DNA of 64,000 nt from Synechococcus sp. AG-679-A04 (GCA_003210775.1 QCUI01000002.1:1-64000), one strand, 5' to 3'; shown: positions 40,866-52,006, counted from the stretch's first letter. Made by a program: numbers and translations. Notes: generated by a model not told the origin, from the sequence alone.

Positions 40866-42026
40866 GTGAGCAAGCCGATCTTTCCACCGGGCTTTCCCAC
40901 TGGGGCCGTCTCCCCGCCAGGACATCCATCACCAGCAGCCGCAGCGATCAGCGACGGGAAGGATGAGTCGCCCAGCCTGGAGCAGATCGTGCGCATCGCC
41001 CATGACAAAGGACATTCAGACGTTCATCTAGGCGTCGGTGAAATTCCTCGATACCGGGCCCGGGGCGAGATGCTGACGACTGAGTGGCCCTGCTCAACCC
41101 AGCAAACCTTCCAACGCTGGCTGAAGGAAATCCTGACACCTCAGCAGATCGATGATTTCCATCAGATCAAGGAATTCGATGGGGCCCATGCGTTTCCTTT
41201 CGTGCGCGTACGCATCAACCTTCTGGACTCCCTACGTGGGCCAGCAATGGTTCTGCGGCTTATTCCCCAGACAATCCTGACCCTTGAGCAACTCAAACTG
41301 CCCGATGTTCTGCGTGAGCTGTCCTCACGCCCCAAGGGTCTCGTCCTAATCACCGGCCCGACCGGATCCGGGAAAAGCACAACACTGGCCGCGATGATCG
41401 ATTGGATCAATCGAAACCAGAATCGACACATCCTCACCATTGAGGACCCGGTCGAATTTGTGCACACAAGCCAGCGCTCACTGATCCGACACCGGGAGGT
41501 CGGACTGCACACCCTGAAATTTCACAACGCTCTGAAAGCGGCACTGCGTGAAGATCCCGACGTCATCCTCGTCGGCGAAATTCGCGACCAGGAAACCCTG
41601 AGTACAGCGCTGGAGGCCTCTCAAACCGGACATCTTGTGTTTGGAACACTGCACACCAACTCAGCGGTCAAAACCGTGGAAAGGGTGCTCGGAATGTTCC
41701 CGCCCGAGGACCAGGAGAGCGTGCGGCGTTCTCTGTCGGAGTCCCTGCTCGGTGTGGCATCACAGGGTCTGATTCGCACCACAGACGGCAAGCGGGCGGC
41801 CTTCCACGACATCCTGATCAACACGGAGGCCTGCAAGGACTACATCCAGCGGGGAGCCCTGGATGAAGTGGAGGAAATCATGGAACGCAGCGGTTTCGAT
41901 GGCATGATCACCGCCAATCAATGCCTCCAGGATCTTGTGGAGCAAGAGAGAGTCGAACCGGATCATGCTGTAGCTCAGAGCTTGAAACCGAATGAACTGG
42001 CTCAGGCCCTGCGGGGACGGGGATGA
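40866..42026 (+). CDS. pilT: PilT-type twitching/retraction ATPase
   Basis: Hexameric ATPase that retracts type IV pili. The 386 residues have a Pro-rich N-terminal addition (about 1-35), then GHSDVHLGVGEIPRYRARGE, Walker A LITGPTGSGKSTTLAAMIDWIN, the Asp box ILTIEDPVEFVH, AALREDPDVILVGEIRDQET with Walker B, and TGHLVFGTLHTNSAVKTVERVLGMFP with the His box. GTG start. Stand-alone; pilB and pilC are not nearby. In marine Synechococcus and relatives pili serve in DNA uptake and floating, so a role in competence is possible. Confidence 0.93.
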   Translation: MSKPIFPPGFPTGAVSPPGHPSPAAAAISDGKDESPSLEQIVRIAHDKGHSDVHLGVGEIPRYRARGEMLTTEWPCSTQQTFQRWLKEILTPQQIDDFHQIKEFDGAHAFPFVRVRINLLDSLRGPAMVLRLIPQTILTLEQLKLPDVLRELSSRPKGLVLITGPTGSGKSTTLAAMIDWINRNQNRHILTIEDPVEFVHTSQRSLIRHREVGLHTLKFHNALKAALREDPDVILVGEIRDQETLSTALEASQTGHLVFGTLHTNSAVKTVERVLGMFPPEDQESVRRSLSESLLGVASQGLIRTTDGKRAAFHDILINTEACKDYIQRGALDEVEEIMERSGFDGMITANQCLQDLVEQERVEPDHAVAQSLKPNELAQALRGRG

Positions 42027-42042
42027 CAATCACCTCCTGCCG

Positions 42043-42240
42043 TCAGGCGACTGGGGCGCTTGCAGCGGAAACCCGGATCACGCACAGAATTCCGAGCGAC
42101 ACAGACAATCCGAGCATCGCCAGGCGTCCATTCCAGATTTCTGCCTGAGGAGTAAACCCTCTACGCCAGGCATTGAGTTCACTGGAATCAACCTCCTCAA
42201 CGTTGTTCTGGTGGCGCGTCTCGGCCTTGATCGACATCAC
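42043..42240 (-). CDS. hli: High-light-inducible protein (HLIP)
   Basis: A 65-residue thylakoid protein with one membrane helix. AEIWNGRLAMLGLSVSLGILCVI carries the chlorophyll-binding motif ExxNGRxAMxG. A charged N-terminal half (about 1-30) is in the cytosol. HLIPs bind chlorophyll and carotenoid, protect photosystem II during repair and rise under high light. It lies between convergent pilT and the downstream tsaD gene, so it is a single-gene unit. Confidence 0.95.
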   Translation of the reverse strand: MMSIKAETRHQNNVEEVDSSELNAWRRGFTPQAEIWNGRLAMLGLSVSLGILCVIRVSAASAPVA

Positions 42241-42275
42241 CGGCTTGCAAGTCGCGACACCCTATGCACTGAATC

Positions 42276-43346
42276 TCAGAAAGGCGGATTCGATTGATAC
42301 AGAGGAGCGCAGTTTTCGAGAGCCCAGCGTGCTGAAACGCCTAGAGCTAAAGAGCTGGAAATGGCTTCACAGGTCAACCGCTCAAGGGCAGCAGCACCCA
42401 CCATCGCTGCGTTATCGGTGCAGTAGCTCAGGGGTGCCAGGTGCACATCAACCCCGTGTTCAGCTCCTTTTGCATGCATGCATTCACGCAACCGTTGATT
42501 GGCCGCCACTCCACCAACCATCACCAGTGTCGACAGGCGGAGATCAGAACAGCATCGGAGGCTGCGCTCGACCAGCACATCCACAACGACCTGCTGGAAG
42601 CTGGCGGCCAGATCAGCCAGGGGTAATGGCTCGTTCCAAGTCCGACAAGCCTCCACCTGACGAAGCATCGCGGTTTTTAGACCACTGAATGAAAAGTCAT
42701 AGGGGTAGAAACCCCCTCCGGGTTTTGAGACACGCCCTTTTGGCAACGTGAAACGGGTGACATCACCCTCAACGGCAGCGGCCTGGATCGCGGGTCCTCC
42801 CGGGTACTCAAGTCCCAACAGACGAGCCACCTTGTCAAAGGCTTCTCCAGCCGCGTCGTCATGACTGCGTCCGAGACGCTCCAGCGCTCCTGTTGCATCA
42901 ACGCGAATCAGTTCCGTATGTCCGCCGCTGACGAGCAGAACGAGGTAAGGAGGTGCTGGAGGAGACAACGCCAGCCGAACCGAAGCCAGATGGGCTTCAA
43001 GATGGTGGATGGCAATGAAAGGTCGGTTGTGAAGCGCCGCCAGAGTGCGGCCCGTCACGGAACCCACCATCAGGGCACCAACGAGACCTGGTGTGACAGT
43101 GGCAGCCACGGCATCCAGATCGCTGATCGGCAGCCCCGCATCACTGAGCGCCTGATCGATCAAATGAGGGAGGGCTTCTACATGCCTGCGTGAGGCGATC
43201 TCGGGCACCACACCTCCCCATTGGGCATGCTCCTCAATCTGGGACGCAATCCGATGCGACAGCACCTGCAGCCGACCGTCGCTGTGCTCCACAACAGCCG
43301 CAGCAGACTCGTCACAACTTGTTTCGAGGGCTAGGACCTTGGCCAT
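42276..43346 (-). CDS. tsaD: tRNA threonylcarbamoyladenosine synthesis protein TsaD
   Basis: Transfers threonylcarbamoyl to A37 of ANN-reading tRNAs. 356 residues with ASKHA blocks: [34 protein letters not shown], the metal [70 protein letters not shown] and [12 protein letters not shown]. The shorter ATG (MAKVLALE) matches the family start. Divergent from psaF with a gap of about 76 bases. Confidence 0.97.
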   Translation of the reverse strand: MAKVLALETSCDESAAAVVEHSDGRLQVLSHRIASQIEEHAQWGGVVPEIASRRHVEALPHLIDQALSDAGLPISDLDAVAATVTPGLVGALMVGSVTGRTLAALHNRPFIAIHHLEAHLASVRLALSPPAPPYLVLLVSGGHTELIRVDATGALERLGRSHDDAAGEAFDKVARLLGLEYPGGPAIQAAAVEGDVTRFTLPKGRVSKPGGGFYPYDFSFSGLKTAMLRQVEACRTWNEPLPLADLAASFQQVVVDVLVERSLRCCSDLRLSTLVMVGGVAANQRLRECMHAKGAEHGVDVHLAPLSYCTDNAAMVGAAALERLTCEAISSSLALGVSARWALENCAPLYQSNPPF

Positions 43347-43422
43347 GCAGGTCAACAGCCTCCACTACTGTCAATTTGATACATCCTGCCTCTCCAGGGC
43401 AGGTTCGACAGGAACCGTTCCG

Positions 43423-43902
43423 ATGCGTCGTTTCTTCGCCCTCGCGCTTTCGGCCCTGCTGGTGTTCGGTTTCGCACCGGTCGCCAGAGCTGATGTTGCA
43501 GGACTGACTCCCTGTTCTGAAAGTGCACGTTTCCAACAACGTGCCAGTGCAGCCTCAACGCCACAGGCCGTCGCCCGCTTCAAGATGTACAGCAAGGCCT
43601 CCTGTGGTGCAGACGGCCTTCCTCATTTGATTGTTGACGGTCGCTGGAACCATGCTGGTGATTTCGTACTCCCCGGGCTGATGTTCCTCTACATCACCGG
43701 AACCATTGGCTGGGCCGGACGTGACTATCTCAAGGCCATTCGCGGTCGCAAGGACCAGAACATGCTCGAGATTCAGCTGGACATGAAACTGGCGTTGAAC
43801 TCAGTTGTCAAAGCAGCGACATGGCCTGTTGCTGCCATTGCAGAGTTCAATGATGGCAAGCTGACTGAAAGTGATTCGAAAATTACAGTTTCACCACGCT
43901 GA
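43423..43902 (+). CDS. psaF: Photosystem I subunit III
   Basis: A lumenal-side PSI subunit that docks plastocyanin or cytochrome c6 in algae. The ATG gives a signal peptide ([22 protein letters not shown]), then [68 protein letters not shown] with the membrane helix, and a cytosolic end. 159 residues, as usual. It is followed by psaJ after 32 bases, the standard operon. Confidence 0.97.
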   Translation: MRRFFALALSALLVFGFAPVARADVAGLTPCSESARFQQRASAASTPQAVARFKMYSKASCGADGLPHLIVDGRWNHAGDFVLPGLMFLYITGTIGWAGRDYLKAIRGRKDQNMLEIQLDMKLALNSVVKAATWPVAAIAEFNDGKLTESDSKITVSPR

Positions 43903-43934
43903 CCACAAAAGTTTCTCCATCTAACTGTTCAACG

Positions 43935-44051
43935 ATGAAAAAATTTCTCTCCACTGCACCAGTGGTCGCCGCCATCTGGTTCACATTGACTGCAGGAATC
44001 CTGATCGAGTGGAACAGATTCTTCCCGGATCTTCTGTTCCACCCTCTCTAA
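43935..44051 (+). CDS. psaJ: Photosystem I subunit IX
   Basis: A 38-residue single-helix subunit: [19 protein letters not shown], then [19 protein letters not shown]. The FLSTAPV start and the EWNRFFPD loop are diagnostic. It lies next to PsaF in the complex. Overlooked easily because of its length. Confidence 0.97.
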   Translation: MKKFLSTAPVVAAIWFTLTAGILIEWNRFFPDLLFHPL

Positions 44052-44056
44052 ATCGC

Positions 44057-44629
44057 TCAAGTATCGGCAAGCCCCATTAACAGCTCAAGATCGCCTAGAG
44101 CGGTTTCGAGGTCATCATTGATGACAACAGCATCAAATTCTTGCTGAGCTTCGAGTTCAGTTCTGGCGCGATCCAGACGCTTCACGATCGCGGCTTCTGC
44201 GTCAGTGCCGCGGCCTCGGATTCTTTGTTCGAGTTCTCCAAAACTCGGTGGTGCAAGAAAGATCTGCAGGGCGTCAGGAAAACTGCGACGCACCTGACGA
44301 GCACCCTCGAGTTCAATTTCCAGCAAGACGGGACTTCCCGCCTCGAGCTTTTCAACGACAGGTCGCTTGGGAGTTCCGTAGCAGTTTCCCGCGAATTCAG
44401 CCCACTCCAGTAATCCTCCTTCGCTGACCAGTCGGTCAAACGATTCACGCGAGTGGAAGAAGTAATGAACCCCATCCTGTTCACCCTCTCGAGGAGCACG
44501 GGTGGTGGCGGAAACAGAAAGCCAGAGCTGGGGATGGCGCTCAAGTAGGCGTGTCACCAGAGTCCCCTTGCCAACGCCGCTGGGGCCAGTCAGCAAAGCG
44601 AGCCTGGCGCGGAGATCGGTCGTTGCCAT
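44057..44629 (-). CDS. gmk: Guanylate kinase
   Basis: Phosphorylates GMP to GDP. The 190 residues have P-loop [40 protein letters not shown] with the GMP site, [16 protein letters not shown]-type block, [24 protein letters not shown], and [23 protein letters not shown]. An open frame runs far upstream but has no kinase-like sequence before the chosen ATG. Convergent with psaJ, five bases apart. Confidence 0.96.
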   Translation of the reverse strand: MATTDLRARLALLTGPSGVGKGTLVTRLLERHPQLWLSVSATTRAPREGEQDGVHYFFHSRESFDRLVSEGGLLEWAEFAGNCYGTPKRPVVEKLEAGSPVLLEIELEGARQVRRSFPDALQIFLAPPSFGELEQRIRGRGTDAEAAIVKRLDRARTELEAQQEFDAVVINDDLETALGDLELLMGLADT

Positions 44630-44692
44630 GACTTGTGTGCGGTCACGCAGCAGGTTAGGAAGGCACCCCAGTCGAAAGGCCACCGGATAGCG

Positions 44693-46411
44693 ATGGCGAA
44701 CAGCACGCTTCAGGTGATGGACCTCACCAGCCTTCGGGCGGTGCTGGTGGATCTGCGAGCACAGATCATTCCAAGTCGCTTTGAAAAGGCACAACAACCG
44801 AATCAACAGAGTCTGCAGCTGGGCTTCCGCACCCTCACAGGGATGGTCTGGCTGGAACTCAGCTGGCAAGCCGATGCCGCCAGACTGGTTCAGATTCCTT
44901 CTCCCAGCCGGATCGGAAGTGGAAGCACGCTGGCGCAGCAGGTTCAGCACGGTCTGAGACAACTTGCCCTGGTGGAACTGGAGCAGCGAGACTTTGAGCG
45001 AGTTGTGCTGCTTCATTTCGCTCCACGCCCAGGCGAGCCGAGCGTGCGGACTTTGGTACTGGAGCTGATGGGTCGCCACAGCAATGTGCTGCTGCTGGAT
45101 GACCAGAAACGGATCACCGCCATTGCCAGGCAGGTGAGACAGCACCAATCACGGGTCCGTCCGCTGAGCAGTGGGGATCCCTACATCCCACCGCCATCGC
45201 TGCAGAGCCTGCCACCAAGCTGCGAGGAACCGTTCGCACAATGGAAACGCAGACTGACACTGGTGCCGGTCGATCTAGGCAAAGCACTGCGCGACACCTA
45301 TCAGGGCATCAGTCCGGCGCTAACCAGGCAACTCATCAGCTTTCCCCCGAGGGATGAGGCGTCGTTGCCGCTCTCAGCCAGCACTCCTGTCGAAGAGATC
45401 AGCGACAACCAATGGCTGCTTCTTCATGGGCGTTGGACGCAATGGCTAAGCCATCTCAATTGTGGCGAATTCATCCTTCACCTGGATGAGGCAGGCGGCT
45501 ATCGCGTCTGGAATGATCCGGCCGACTCAGCAAGCAACGGCGAATCACTCAGTCTTCGTTTAGGGCTGTATTACCGGAACCATCTCAACCAGCGACAACT
45601 TCTGAAAGAGAGCCTGGAACTGCAACAGCTTCTGGAACAGAGCCGACAACGAGAACAGGCCCAACGCCTCGAGCAGGTCGAGCGACTCAATGCCACTGGA
45701 GGTGCAGATGATCTGCAACATCAGGCGGATGCAATTCTTTGTCAGGCCGCTCCTGACAAAGAAAGTATTGACCAGGCGCAGAAGCTTTACCAGCGCGCGA
45801 AGCGACTGCGACGATCCATTCCCTTAATCGAAGAGCGACTGGTCCATCACGATCAACGCCTCGCTCTGATTGAAGGCAGCGAAAGCTTCCTGGCAGACCT
45901 CATCCAGGCGGACTGGGACGATGCCGACGATCGCAACCGACAACTGCGTGAGCTGAAGGTCGAACTGGAGGATCTGCTGACCCCTCGGCGGCGCCGGCGC
46001 CGCAGCGGTCCGCCACCAGGGCAACCTCAACCCCTGGAGATCCAATCGCAGCATGGCTTGGTGATTCAGGTGGGACGCAATCACCGCCAGAACGAGTGGA
46101 TCAGCTTGCGTCAGGCTCGTGCAGGGGATCTCTGGTTTCATGCACAGGAGTGTCCTGGAAGCCATGTGGTGCTGAAGGCCTCGGCAGCGTCCGCTTCGGA
46201 ACAGGACATGCAGCTTGCGGCAGACCTTGCGGCCTGGTTCAGCCGGGCGAAGGGAAATCGACATGTGCCGGTGGTGATGACTGGCGTGGAACATCTGCAG
46301 AGAATCCCGGGCACGGCACCAGGGACCGTGAGACATCGCCAAGCCGAGCTGGTTTGGGCGGAACCAGACCGTGCACACAGAAACCTTGAAGCGCGGGACC
46401 CCCTAGCCTGA
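44693..46411 (+). CDS. rqcH: RqcH/NFACT-family ribosome quality control protein
   Basis: The 572-residue protein has the NFACT-N domain (about 1-240: [58 protein letters not shown]), a long coiled coil (about 300-430), and NFACT-R at the end ([43 protein letters not shown]). Bacterial RqcH adds Ala tails to stalled chains on the large ribosomal subunit. Older annotation as fibronectin-binding is misleading. ATG chosen; divergent from gmk by 63 bases. Confidence 0.93.
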   Translation: MANSTLQVMDLTSLRAVLVDLRAQIIPSRFEKAQQPNQQSLQLGFRTLTGMVWLELSWQADAARLVQIPSPSRIGSGSTLAQQVQHGLRQLALVELEQRDFERVVLLHFAPRPGEPSVRTLVLELMGRHSNVLLLDDQKRITAIARQVRQHQSRVRPLSSGDPYIPPPSLQSLPPSCEEPFAQWKRRLTLVPVDLGKALRDTYQGISPALTRQLISFPPRDEASLPLSASTPVEEISDNQWLLLHGRWTQWLSHLNCGEFILHLDEAGGYRVWNDPADSASNGESLSLRLGLYYRNHLNQRQLLKESLELQQLLEQSRQREQAQRLEQVERLNATGGADDLQHQADAILCQAAPDKESIDQAQKLYQRAKRLRRSIPLIEERLVHHDQRLALIEGSESFLADLIQADWDDADDRNRQLRELKVELEDLLTPRRRRRRSGPPPGQPQPLEIQSQHGLVIQVGRNHRQNEWISLRQARAGDLWFHAQECPGSHVVLKASAASASEQDMQLAADLAAWFSRAKGNRHVPVVMTGVEHLQRIPGTAPGTVRHRQAELVWAEPDRAHRNLEARDPLA

Positions 46412-46522
46412 CGCGAGTCAACTGCTCACTCACCTCTGACGCCGATCACGCCTGAAGAGTCCCCGAAGCTGTCACCACCCCCACCGATTCGGATCGGAGT
46501 TCAGGGCGGTCCTCCCAACGAC

Positions 46523-47263
46523 GTGGAAATGCCTCTGGTCGATCATCTGGAGGAACTGCGTCAAAGAGTGCTGCGCAGCCTTTTGGCAGTGGTTGTCTGC
46601 GCCTTGGCTTGCCTTCTGGCCGTGCGTCCTCTAGTCAGAATTCTGGAAGAGCCCGCGGGTTCGATCCGTTTCCTGCAACTGGCCCCAGGCGAATTTTTGT
46701 TCGTGTCCTTCAAAGTTGCGGGCTACGCAGGACTCACGCTGGCACTTCCCTACGTGCTCTATCAGGGGCTTGCTTTTGTTTTGCCAGGCCTGACTCGAGG
46801 AGAGCGCCGACTGATCGCACCTTCGGTTGCGGGATCAGCCGTCCTGTTTATGGCAGGCCTTGGGTTTGCCTGGTGGGCTCTGGTGCCTGCGGCGCTGAAT
46901 TTTCTCGTCAGTTACGGCGCCGATGTCGTAGAGCCCATCTGGTCAATTGAACGCTATCTGGACTTCGTTCTCTTGCTCATGCTGTCGACAGGGCTGGCCT
47001 TTCAGCTTCCTGTTCTGCAGCTTCTTCTGGGAGTTTTCGGCCTGGTCAACTGGCAACGCATGCTCTCCGCATGGCGTTGGGTCGTGTTGATCTCGGCCCT
47101 GGCCGGTGCTGTGCTGACTCCCTCCACTGACCCGGTCACCATGTTGCTACTGGCTGGCGCGATCACAGCTCTCTATCTAATTGGAGTGCTGCTTGTCGCA
47201 ACGGTTCAGAGGTTCAAAGAAGAAACTCCTCCAGAGTCCCCTCCCCCTGCAGCTGCAGACTGA
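46523..47263 (+). CDS. tatC: Sec-independent protein translocase TatC
   Basis: The six-helix core of the twin-arginine exporter, here also needed for the Rieske protein encoded 0.4 kb later. The 246 residues have MPLVDHLEELRQRVLRSLLAV, APGEFLFVSFKVAGYAGLTLALPYVLYQ, LTRGERRLIAP, and SAWRWVVLISALAGAVLTPSTDPVTMLLL. Start is GTG; a Pro-rich in-frame stretch upstream lacks a standard start codon. Confidence 0.95.
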   Translation: MEMPLVDHLEELRQRVLRSLLAVVVCALACLLAVRPLVRILEEPAGSIRFLQLAPGEFLFVSFKVAGYAGLTLALPYVLYQGLAFVLPGLTRGERRLIAPSVAGSAVLFMAGLGFAWWALVPAALNFLVSYGADVVEPIWSIERYLDFVLLLMLSTGLAFQLPVLQLLLGVFGLVNWQRMLSAWRWVVLISALAGAVLTPSTDPVTMLLLAGAITALYLIGVLLVATVQRFKEETPPESPPPAAAD

Positions 47264-47561
47264 GAGCTTTGCCGAGTCGTGGCTTGTCCCGGGTCGTGAG
47301 CAACCAGTCCCGAACAGTCTCCGCTTCCCCCAGTCTGTTGACAATTTCCAATACTTCCGCGAGATGAGCCCTGTAATCCTGCTCATCCAAAGGGAAGGAT
47401 TGTTGCTCGAGGTAGGCCCACATCACTTGGAGATACATCCGTTTGCTCCTGGTGACCAGCTGGAGGTCATAGCTGGCGTGCCAGCGAGAGCGCAGCAGGT
47501 CGATGACTTCATCGACGCAGAGAGGGCGCGACTCCCTCGGGGAGGTTTGATCAACGAGCAC
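47214..47561 (-). CDS. DUF3067 protein
   Basis: A 115-residue conserved cyanobacterial/plastid family. Blocks are VDEVIDLLRSRWHASYDLQLVTRSKRMYLQVMWAYLEQQSFPLDEQDYRAHLAEVLEIVNRLGEAETVRDWLLTTRDKPRLGKALSLQL in sequence order. Function unknown, soluble. The 3' end overlaps tatC by 50 bases; it is divergent from petC with 121 bases between. Confidence 0.85.
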   Translation of the reverse strand: MLVDQTSPRESRPLCVDEVIDLLRSRWHASYDLQLVTRSKRMYLQVMWAYLEQQSFPLDEQDYRAHLAEVLEIVNRLGEAETVRDWLLTTRDKPRLGKALSLQLQGEGTLEEFLL

Positions 47562-47682
47562 TAACGAAGACCTTAAACATCAGAAGACCTTGAACATCAA
47601 TGAAAATCCAGTCTCCGCAAAGTGTGACACGACCATATAGAGCCCATAATGAGCCCCATCCAGTGCCCAACGAACGTCAGAC

Positions 47683-48219
47683 ATGACTCAGATGCCAGCC
47701 GCTGATGTGCCCGGAATGGGCCGCAGGCAGTTCATGAATCTGCTGACCTTCGGGTCCGTGACCGGCGTCGCCCTCGGAGCTCTCTATCCGGTGGTGAGTT
47801 ACTTCATTCCTCCACGTGCCGCCGGAAGCGGTGGAGGCACCAGTGCCAAGGATGAGCTCGGTAACCCAGTCACGCTCAGCGGCTGGCTTAGTGACCATTC
47901 CACAGGGGATCGCAGCCTGGTCCAGGGGCTAAAGGGGGATCCCACCTATCTGATCGTTGAAGGCGAAGATGCCATCGGCAGTTATGGCATCAATGCCATC
48001 TGTACCCACCTGGGTTGCGTTGTGCCCTGGAACAGTGGCGCCAACAAGTTCATGTGCCCTTGTCATGGCAGCCAATACGACGCCGCCGGCAAGGTCGTGA
48101 GGGGACCGGCACCCCTCTCGCTGGCCCTGGCCAACGTGAGCGTTGAAGACGACAACGTGTTCATGAGCCAGTGGACCGAAACCGACTTCCGTACAGGCGA
48201 AAAGCCGTGGTGGGGCTGA
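47683..48219 (+). CDS. petC: Cytochrome b6f Rieske iron-sulphur subunit
   Basis: Takes electrons from plastoquinol to cytochrome f. The 178 residues have a Tat-type N-terminus ([31 protein letters not shown], also the membrane helix), a flexible Gly linker, and the cluster-binding CTHLGC and CPCHGS (about 107-130). Starts a four-gene run petC-petA-lgt-cobM. petA follows after 44 bases, the usual order. Confidence 0.98.
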   Translation: MTQMPAADVPGMGRRQFMNLLTFGSVTGVALGALYPVVSYFIPPRAAGSGGGTSAKDELGNPVTLSGWLSDHSTGDRSLVQGLKGDPTYLIVEGEDAIGSYGINAICTHLGCVVPWNSGANKFMCPCHGSQYDAAGKVVRGPAPLSLALANVSVEDDNVFMSQWTETDFRTGEKPWWG

Positions 48220-48263
48220 TCAATAACCGTTTTTCCACCGATCTCTCCCGACACTCGCCTCCG

Positions 48264-49196
48264 ATGCGCCGAATTCTTTCCTCATTGTTCGCAGCCCTGA
48301 TCCTGGGCATATCCGTATTCACGGCCCCTTCAAGCAGCTGGGCTTACCCCTTCTGGGCTCAGCAGAGCTATGCATCTCCAAGAGAAGCCACGGGCAAGAT
48401 TGTCTGCGCCAACTGCCACCTGGCCAAAAAAATCACTCAGGCAGAGGTCCCTCAGTCCGTTCTTCCTGACACGGTGTTCAAGGCAGCAGTGAAAATCCCT
48501 TACGAGCCAGGGCTCCAGGAAATTGGCGCCGATGGCAGTGATGTCGGTTTACAGGTCGGAGCTGTCATCCAGCTACCTGATGGCTTCACCTTGGCCCCCC
48601 AGGACCGCTGGACTGATGAGATCAAAGAGGAAACGGAAGGTGTCTATTTCACTCAGTACAGCGACGATCAACCCAACATTCTTCTTGTGGGTCCGATTCC
48701 AGGTGATCAGCACCAAGAAATCGTCTTCCCTGTCCTATCCCCGGATCCTGCCACCGACAGCAATATCCACTTCGGCAAATATCAGATTTTCGTAGGGGGC
48801 AACAGAGGCCGTGGTCAGGTCTATCCCACTGGAGAAAAGAGCAACAACACCGTCTACACAGCACCTGTGAGTGGCACCGTCTCAGCCATTGATGACGGGG
48901 AAAATGGGGCCAAAATTGTCACGATCAACTCGGCCGATGGCGAAAGCACGAGTGAAACCATTCCAGTGGGGCCTGCTCTGATTGTTGGAGTAGGTGACGC
49001 AATCGAAGCTGGTATTCCCCTAACCAACGATCCGAATGTGGGTGGTTTCGGACAGGTTGATGCAGAGGTTGTGCTTCAGAACCCCGTTCGCATTTATGGT
49101 CTACTTGCCTTCTTCGCAGCTGTTTCGCTCGCTCAGATCATGTTGGTTCTGAAAAAGAGACAGATTGAGAAGGTGCAAGCAGCAGAGGGTGTCTGA
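48264..49196 (+). CDS. petA: Cytochrome f
   Basis: A lumenal c-type cytochrome of the b6f complex. The ATG gives the signal peptide ([20 protein letters not shown]). The mature protein starts [17 protein letters not shown], where the Tyr N-terminus ligates haem, and has the haem site IVCANCHLA. The C-terminal anchor helix is [19 protein letters not shown]. 310 residues, normal. An upstream frame overlapping petC is rejected. Confidence 0.98.
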   Translation: MRRILSSLFAALILGISVFTAPSSSWAYPFWAQQSYASPREATGKIVCANCHLAKKITQAEVPQSVLPDTVFKAAVKIPYEPGLQEIGADGSDVGLQVGAVIQLPDGFTLAPQDRWTDEIKEETEGVYFTQYSDDQPNILLVGPIPGDQHQEIVFPVLSPDPATDSNIHFGKYQIFVGGNRGRGQVYPTGEKSNNTVYTAPVSGTVSAIDDGENGAKIVTINSADGESTSETIPVGPALIVGVGDAIEAGIPLTNDPNVGGFGQVDAEVVLQNPVRIYGLLAFFAAVSLAQIMLVLKKRQIEKVQAAEGV

Positions 49197-49201
49197 GATC
49201 A

Positions 49202-50068
49202 GTGTTGATCCCTGCAATTTTCACGTCCCCCGGGCCCGAGCTGTTTCAGTTCGGGCCCTTCGTGCTGCGTTGGTACGGACTCCTGATTGCGGTTGCCGTC
49301 CTGATCGGCCTCAATCTCTCCAGCTGGCTGGCACGACAGCGCGGCCTTGACGCCAATCTGATCAGTGATCTACTCCCGATCCTTGTGCTCGCAGCGATTA
49401 TCGGAGCGAGAACCTACTACGTCGCCTTTGAATGGAATTCCTACCAACGCTCATGGTGGGATGTTGTCGCGATTTGGAAAGGAGGTATTGCTATCCATGG
49501 AGCACTCCTAGGAGGCTCGCTGGCGGTGATTCTGTTTTGCCGTTGGCGACGAGTGTCCTTCTGGGAAGTTTTGGACGTGTTGGTGCCTTCAGTGGTGCTG
49601 GGACAGGCCATTGGCCGCTGGGGGAATTTTTTCAATTCGGAAGCGTTTGGAGTTCCCACAGATCTGCCATGGAAACTTTTTATTCCCGCAGCAAACCGGC
49701 CAGGTGTCTTCAAAACTGCTGAATTCTTCCACCCCACATTTCTCTACGAATCCCTCTGGAACATCGGAATTTTTGTGTTGTTAATAGTGCTATTCCGGCT
49801 CGGCCGTCAACGAAAGATTTCCCTGCCATCAGGAGCTCTCAGCTGCATCTATCTACTCAGCTACAGCCTTGGTCGCATCTGGATCGAAGGTCTGAGGATC
49901 GACCCGCTCTGCCTCGGCGGACAACCTCCGTTCTGTGACGGTGGCCTGCGCATCGCTCAGCTGATGAGCCTCAGCTTGATGGCCATTGCAGGCTTCGGTC
50001 TGTTCTGGCTGTATGGACGTAAGTCGCCTCTTCCAGATCCAGGACTGAAACAGGCAGAACCTTCATGA
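49202..50068 (+). CDS. lgt: Prolipoprotein diacylglyceryl transferase
   Basis: Attaches diacylglycerol to lipoprotein Cys in the membrane. 288 residues with about seven helices; [32 protein letters not shown] with the key His-Gly, and [17 protein letters not shown], the Lgt signature with Arg and Asn-rich loop. Five bases behind petA with a GTG start, four-base overlap with cobM. Confidence 0.95.
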   Translation: MLIPAIFTSPGPELFQFGPFVLRWYGLLIAVAVLIGLNLSSWLARQRGLDANLISDLLPILVLAAIIGARTYYVAFEWNSYQRSWWDVVAIWKGGIAIHGALLGGSLAVILFCRWRRVSFWEVLDVLVPSVVLGQAIGRWGNFFNSEAFGVPTDLPWKLFIPAANRPGVFKTAEFFHPTFLYESLWNIGIFVLLIVLFRLGRQRKISLPSGALSCIYLLSYSLGRIWIEGLRIDPLCLGGQPPFCDGGLRIAQLMSLSLMAIAGFGLFWLYGRKSPLPDPGLKQAEPS

Positions 50069-50820
50069 CCATCATCTCGATCGTGGGTGCGGGCCCGGGA
50101 GCACCTGATCTGCTGACCCGCCGAGCCGAAAACCGCATCATCAATGCTGATGTTCTGATCTGGACTGACTCGCTGGTGTCACCCCAGATCGCTGATCTTG
50201 CGCCTGCCGGTTGTGAACGGGTCCGGACGAGCACCCTCACGCTGGAACAGGTTCTTCCCCTGATGATCGAACGCGCCAACAGCGGAAAGAAAGTAGTGCG
50301 TCTTCACGATGGCGACCCCTGTCTGTACGGAGCTCTCAGTGAACAGGTCTGCGGGCTAACAGATGCAGGAATCGAGGTTGAAGTGGTACCTGGCATCAGC
50401 GCCTATCAGGCAACCGCTTCTGCTCTCAAAGCGGAACTGACCATCCCAGGTCTTGTGCAGACCATCGTGCTGAGTCGCAGCGGAGGTCGAACAGGCGTTC
50501 CTGAACGAGAAGATCTGAGGCACCTGGCAAGCCTGCAGGCCTCGCTATGTCTTTACCTCAGCGCTCGCCATGTAGACGAAGTTCAATCCACGCTGCTTGA
50601 GCATTACCCAGCAGACACCCCGGTCGCAATCGGCTACAGGGTCAGTTGGCCTGATGAATCGCTAGACCTAGTCCCTCTCGATCAAATGGCGCAGATCACT
50701 CACGATCGCAATCTGATTCGCACCACTCTGTATGTGATCAGTCCAGCCTTTCGTTCAAGCAATCAGCGATCAAAACTGTATTCGCCCGATCATGACCACT
50801 TGTTCCGTCCCAAGCACTGA
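50065..50820 (+). CDS. cobM: Precorrin-4 C11-methyltransferase
   Basis: Methylates C11 of precorrin-4 using SAM, in cobalamin (pseudocobalamin) synthesis. The 251 residues have [54 protein letters not shown] and [14 protein letters not shown], all family blocks. ATG overlaps the lgt stop (ATGA). No cobalamin riboswitch is seen before the run. Confidence 0.95.
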   Translation: MTIISIVGAGPGAPDLLTRRAENRIINADVLIWTDSLVSPQIADLAPAGCERVRTSTLTLEQVLPLMIERANSGKKVVRLHDGDPCLYGALSEQVCGLTDAGIEVEVVPGISAYQATASALKAELTIPGLVQTIVLSRSGGRTGVPEREDLRHLASLQASLCLYLSARHVDEVQSTLLEHYPADTPVAIGYRVSWPDESLDLVPLDQMAQITHDRNLIRTTLYVISPAFRSSNQRSKLYSPDHDHLFRPKH

Positions 50821-50857
50821 AAAATCCGGACAGGTCGTGTTTTAAGATTGCCTGATC

Positions 50858-50929
<72 letters not shown>

Positions 50930-51233
50930 TGCATTTCATACCCTCGCATTGCAGGGCTTTGATCAAATTCACGAGCCCAGCTGACGGTCAATAGCAGTAT
51001 CAATCAAGGCAATAAAAGAAAGGTCTTAAAGACTAATTAGTGGGTTTCATTATCACGTTTTCGAGATTAATCACTCAACATACGATTGATTTCAGACGAT
51101 GCAGTCTTGAGAAGCCTCAGTAGTCATGCCCGCTGTTGAGCCGTGATGACACTTCATCCATCAGAAGTGTGCTCCATGTAGAGCTCCGAGCAGGACAGCT
51201 CCACCTACATTAGGTCTATCGGATTTTTTTGTC
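50930..51233. other. 304-bp intergenic stretch after tRNA-Val
   Basis: AT-richer than its neighbours. No protein frame with a good start. There is a short perfect palindrome GTCTTAAAGAC near 51030 and a T run directly before the DUF1330 gene; a small RNA in this interval is possible but not shown. Confidence 0.4.
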
Positions 51234-51527
51234 ATGGCGAAGGGCTACTGGATCAGCACTGGCACGATTCACACTCCACTCGCCATGGTTCCCTACATCA
51301 GCCAACTCACTGAATGGCTACCCACCGTCGGTGCAAAATTTCTGGTGCGCGATGTTCAGTGTGATGTTCGCGAAGGCTGCCCCGGTTCCTTGAATGTGAT
51401 CATCGAGTTCCCATCTCTGGAATCAGCAGTGTCGGCCTATGAGTCAACGGCCTATCAATCGCTGATTGAGCTGCGAACTCCTCACTCGGATCTCACTCTG
51501 TCGATCTCAGAAGAATTGATTCCCTAA
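51234..51527 (+). CDS. DUF1330 protein
   Basis: A 97-residue ferredoxin-like-fold protein: GYWISTGTIHTPLAMVPYISQLTEWLPTVGAKFLVRDVQCDVREG, then LNVIIEFPSLESAVSAYESTAYQSLIELR. These are the DUF1330 blocks. Function unknown. Single gene. Confidence 0.85.
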   Translation: MAKGYWISTGTIHTPLAMVPYISQLTEWLPTVGAKFLVRDVQCDVREGCPGSLNVIIEFPSLESAVSAYESTAYQSLIELRTPHSDLTLSISEELIP

Positions 51528-51753
51528 ATCTTCAGGGTGTTGATCACTACGGATGTTTTGAAGATTTTCGTGCAATATCGACCCGTCTTCGGGTCATCTC
51601 CGGAGATGCGTCGAACCGAGGAGGGGTGGGACCCTCCTTTTTCTTGGCTGCTGAGCGCCGCCTGGCATGACCATGACGACTGAAAGTCAATCCGCAGTTT
51701 CGTGAGCGAGTGCGCCAAGATCCCAACACTTCACGGATCATTCGATGCTTCGA

Positions 51754-51945
51754 ATGAACAGCCCGATTGCTCAAAAAATCTGGGCAATCATCACCTGGCG
51801 ATGGCGCCTGCAGATCGTCCTCAATGCTCCGTTTGCTCTGCTTTGGGTTGCTGATAAAACCAATCCAGCAGTGCATGCCTTCAACATGACGGCTCTCTCA
51901 GCGATGCATGCTGAATGGCTAGCGCCGATGATCGGTATTGCTTGA
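51754..51945 (+). CDS. Small hydrophobic protein, 63 aa
   Basis: MNSPIAQKIWAIITWRWRL starts the protein, then LQIVLNAPFALLWVADKTNPAVHAFNMTALSAM. One or two short membrane-type segments with several Trp. Not recognised; an ATG three codons upstream is also possible. Codon use fits the core. Confidence 0.45.
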   Translation: MNSPIAQKIWAIITWRWRLQIVLNAPFALLWVADKTNPAVHAFNMTALSAMHAEWLAPMIGIA

Positions 51946-51964
51946 AGTCTCAAAGCGCAGCACC

Positions 51965-52006
51965 GATCAGCGTTAACGGATCAGCCTTGACGGATCAGCG
52001 TGAACG
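51965..52006. repeat. Three imperfect 14-bp tandem repeats
   Basis: GATCAGCGTTAACG, GATCAGCCTTGACG and GATCAGCGTGAACG follow head to tail. The third covers the stop of the 36-codon gene. Confidence 0.85.

Noticed and set aside
44630-45148. Long upstream extension of gmk
   Set aside because: It is antisense to the RqcH gene start and has no kinase-like residues.
49197-50064. Cobalamin riboswitch linked to cobM
   Set aside because: cobM overlaps lgt and there is no leader region with such a structure.
51524-51876. Overlapping minus-strand frames after the DUF1330 gene
   Set aside because: No good start, biased composition, and they overlap the more plausible 63-codon gene on the other strand.
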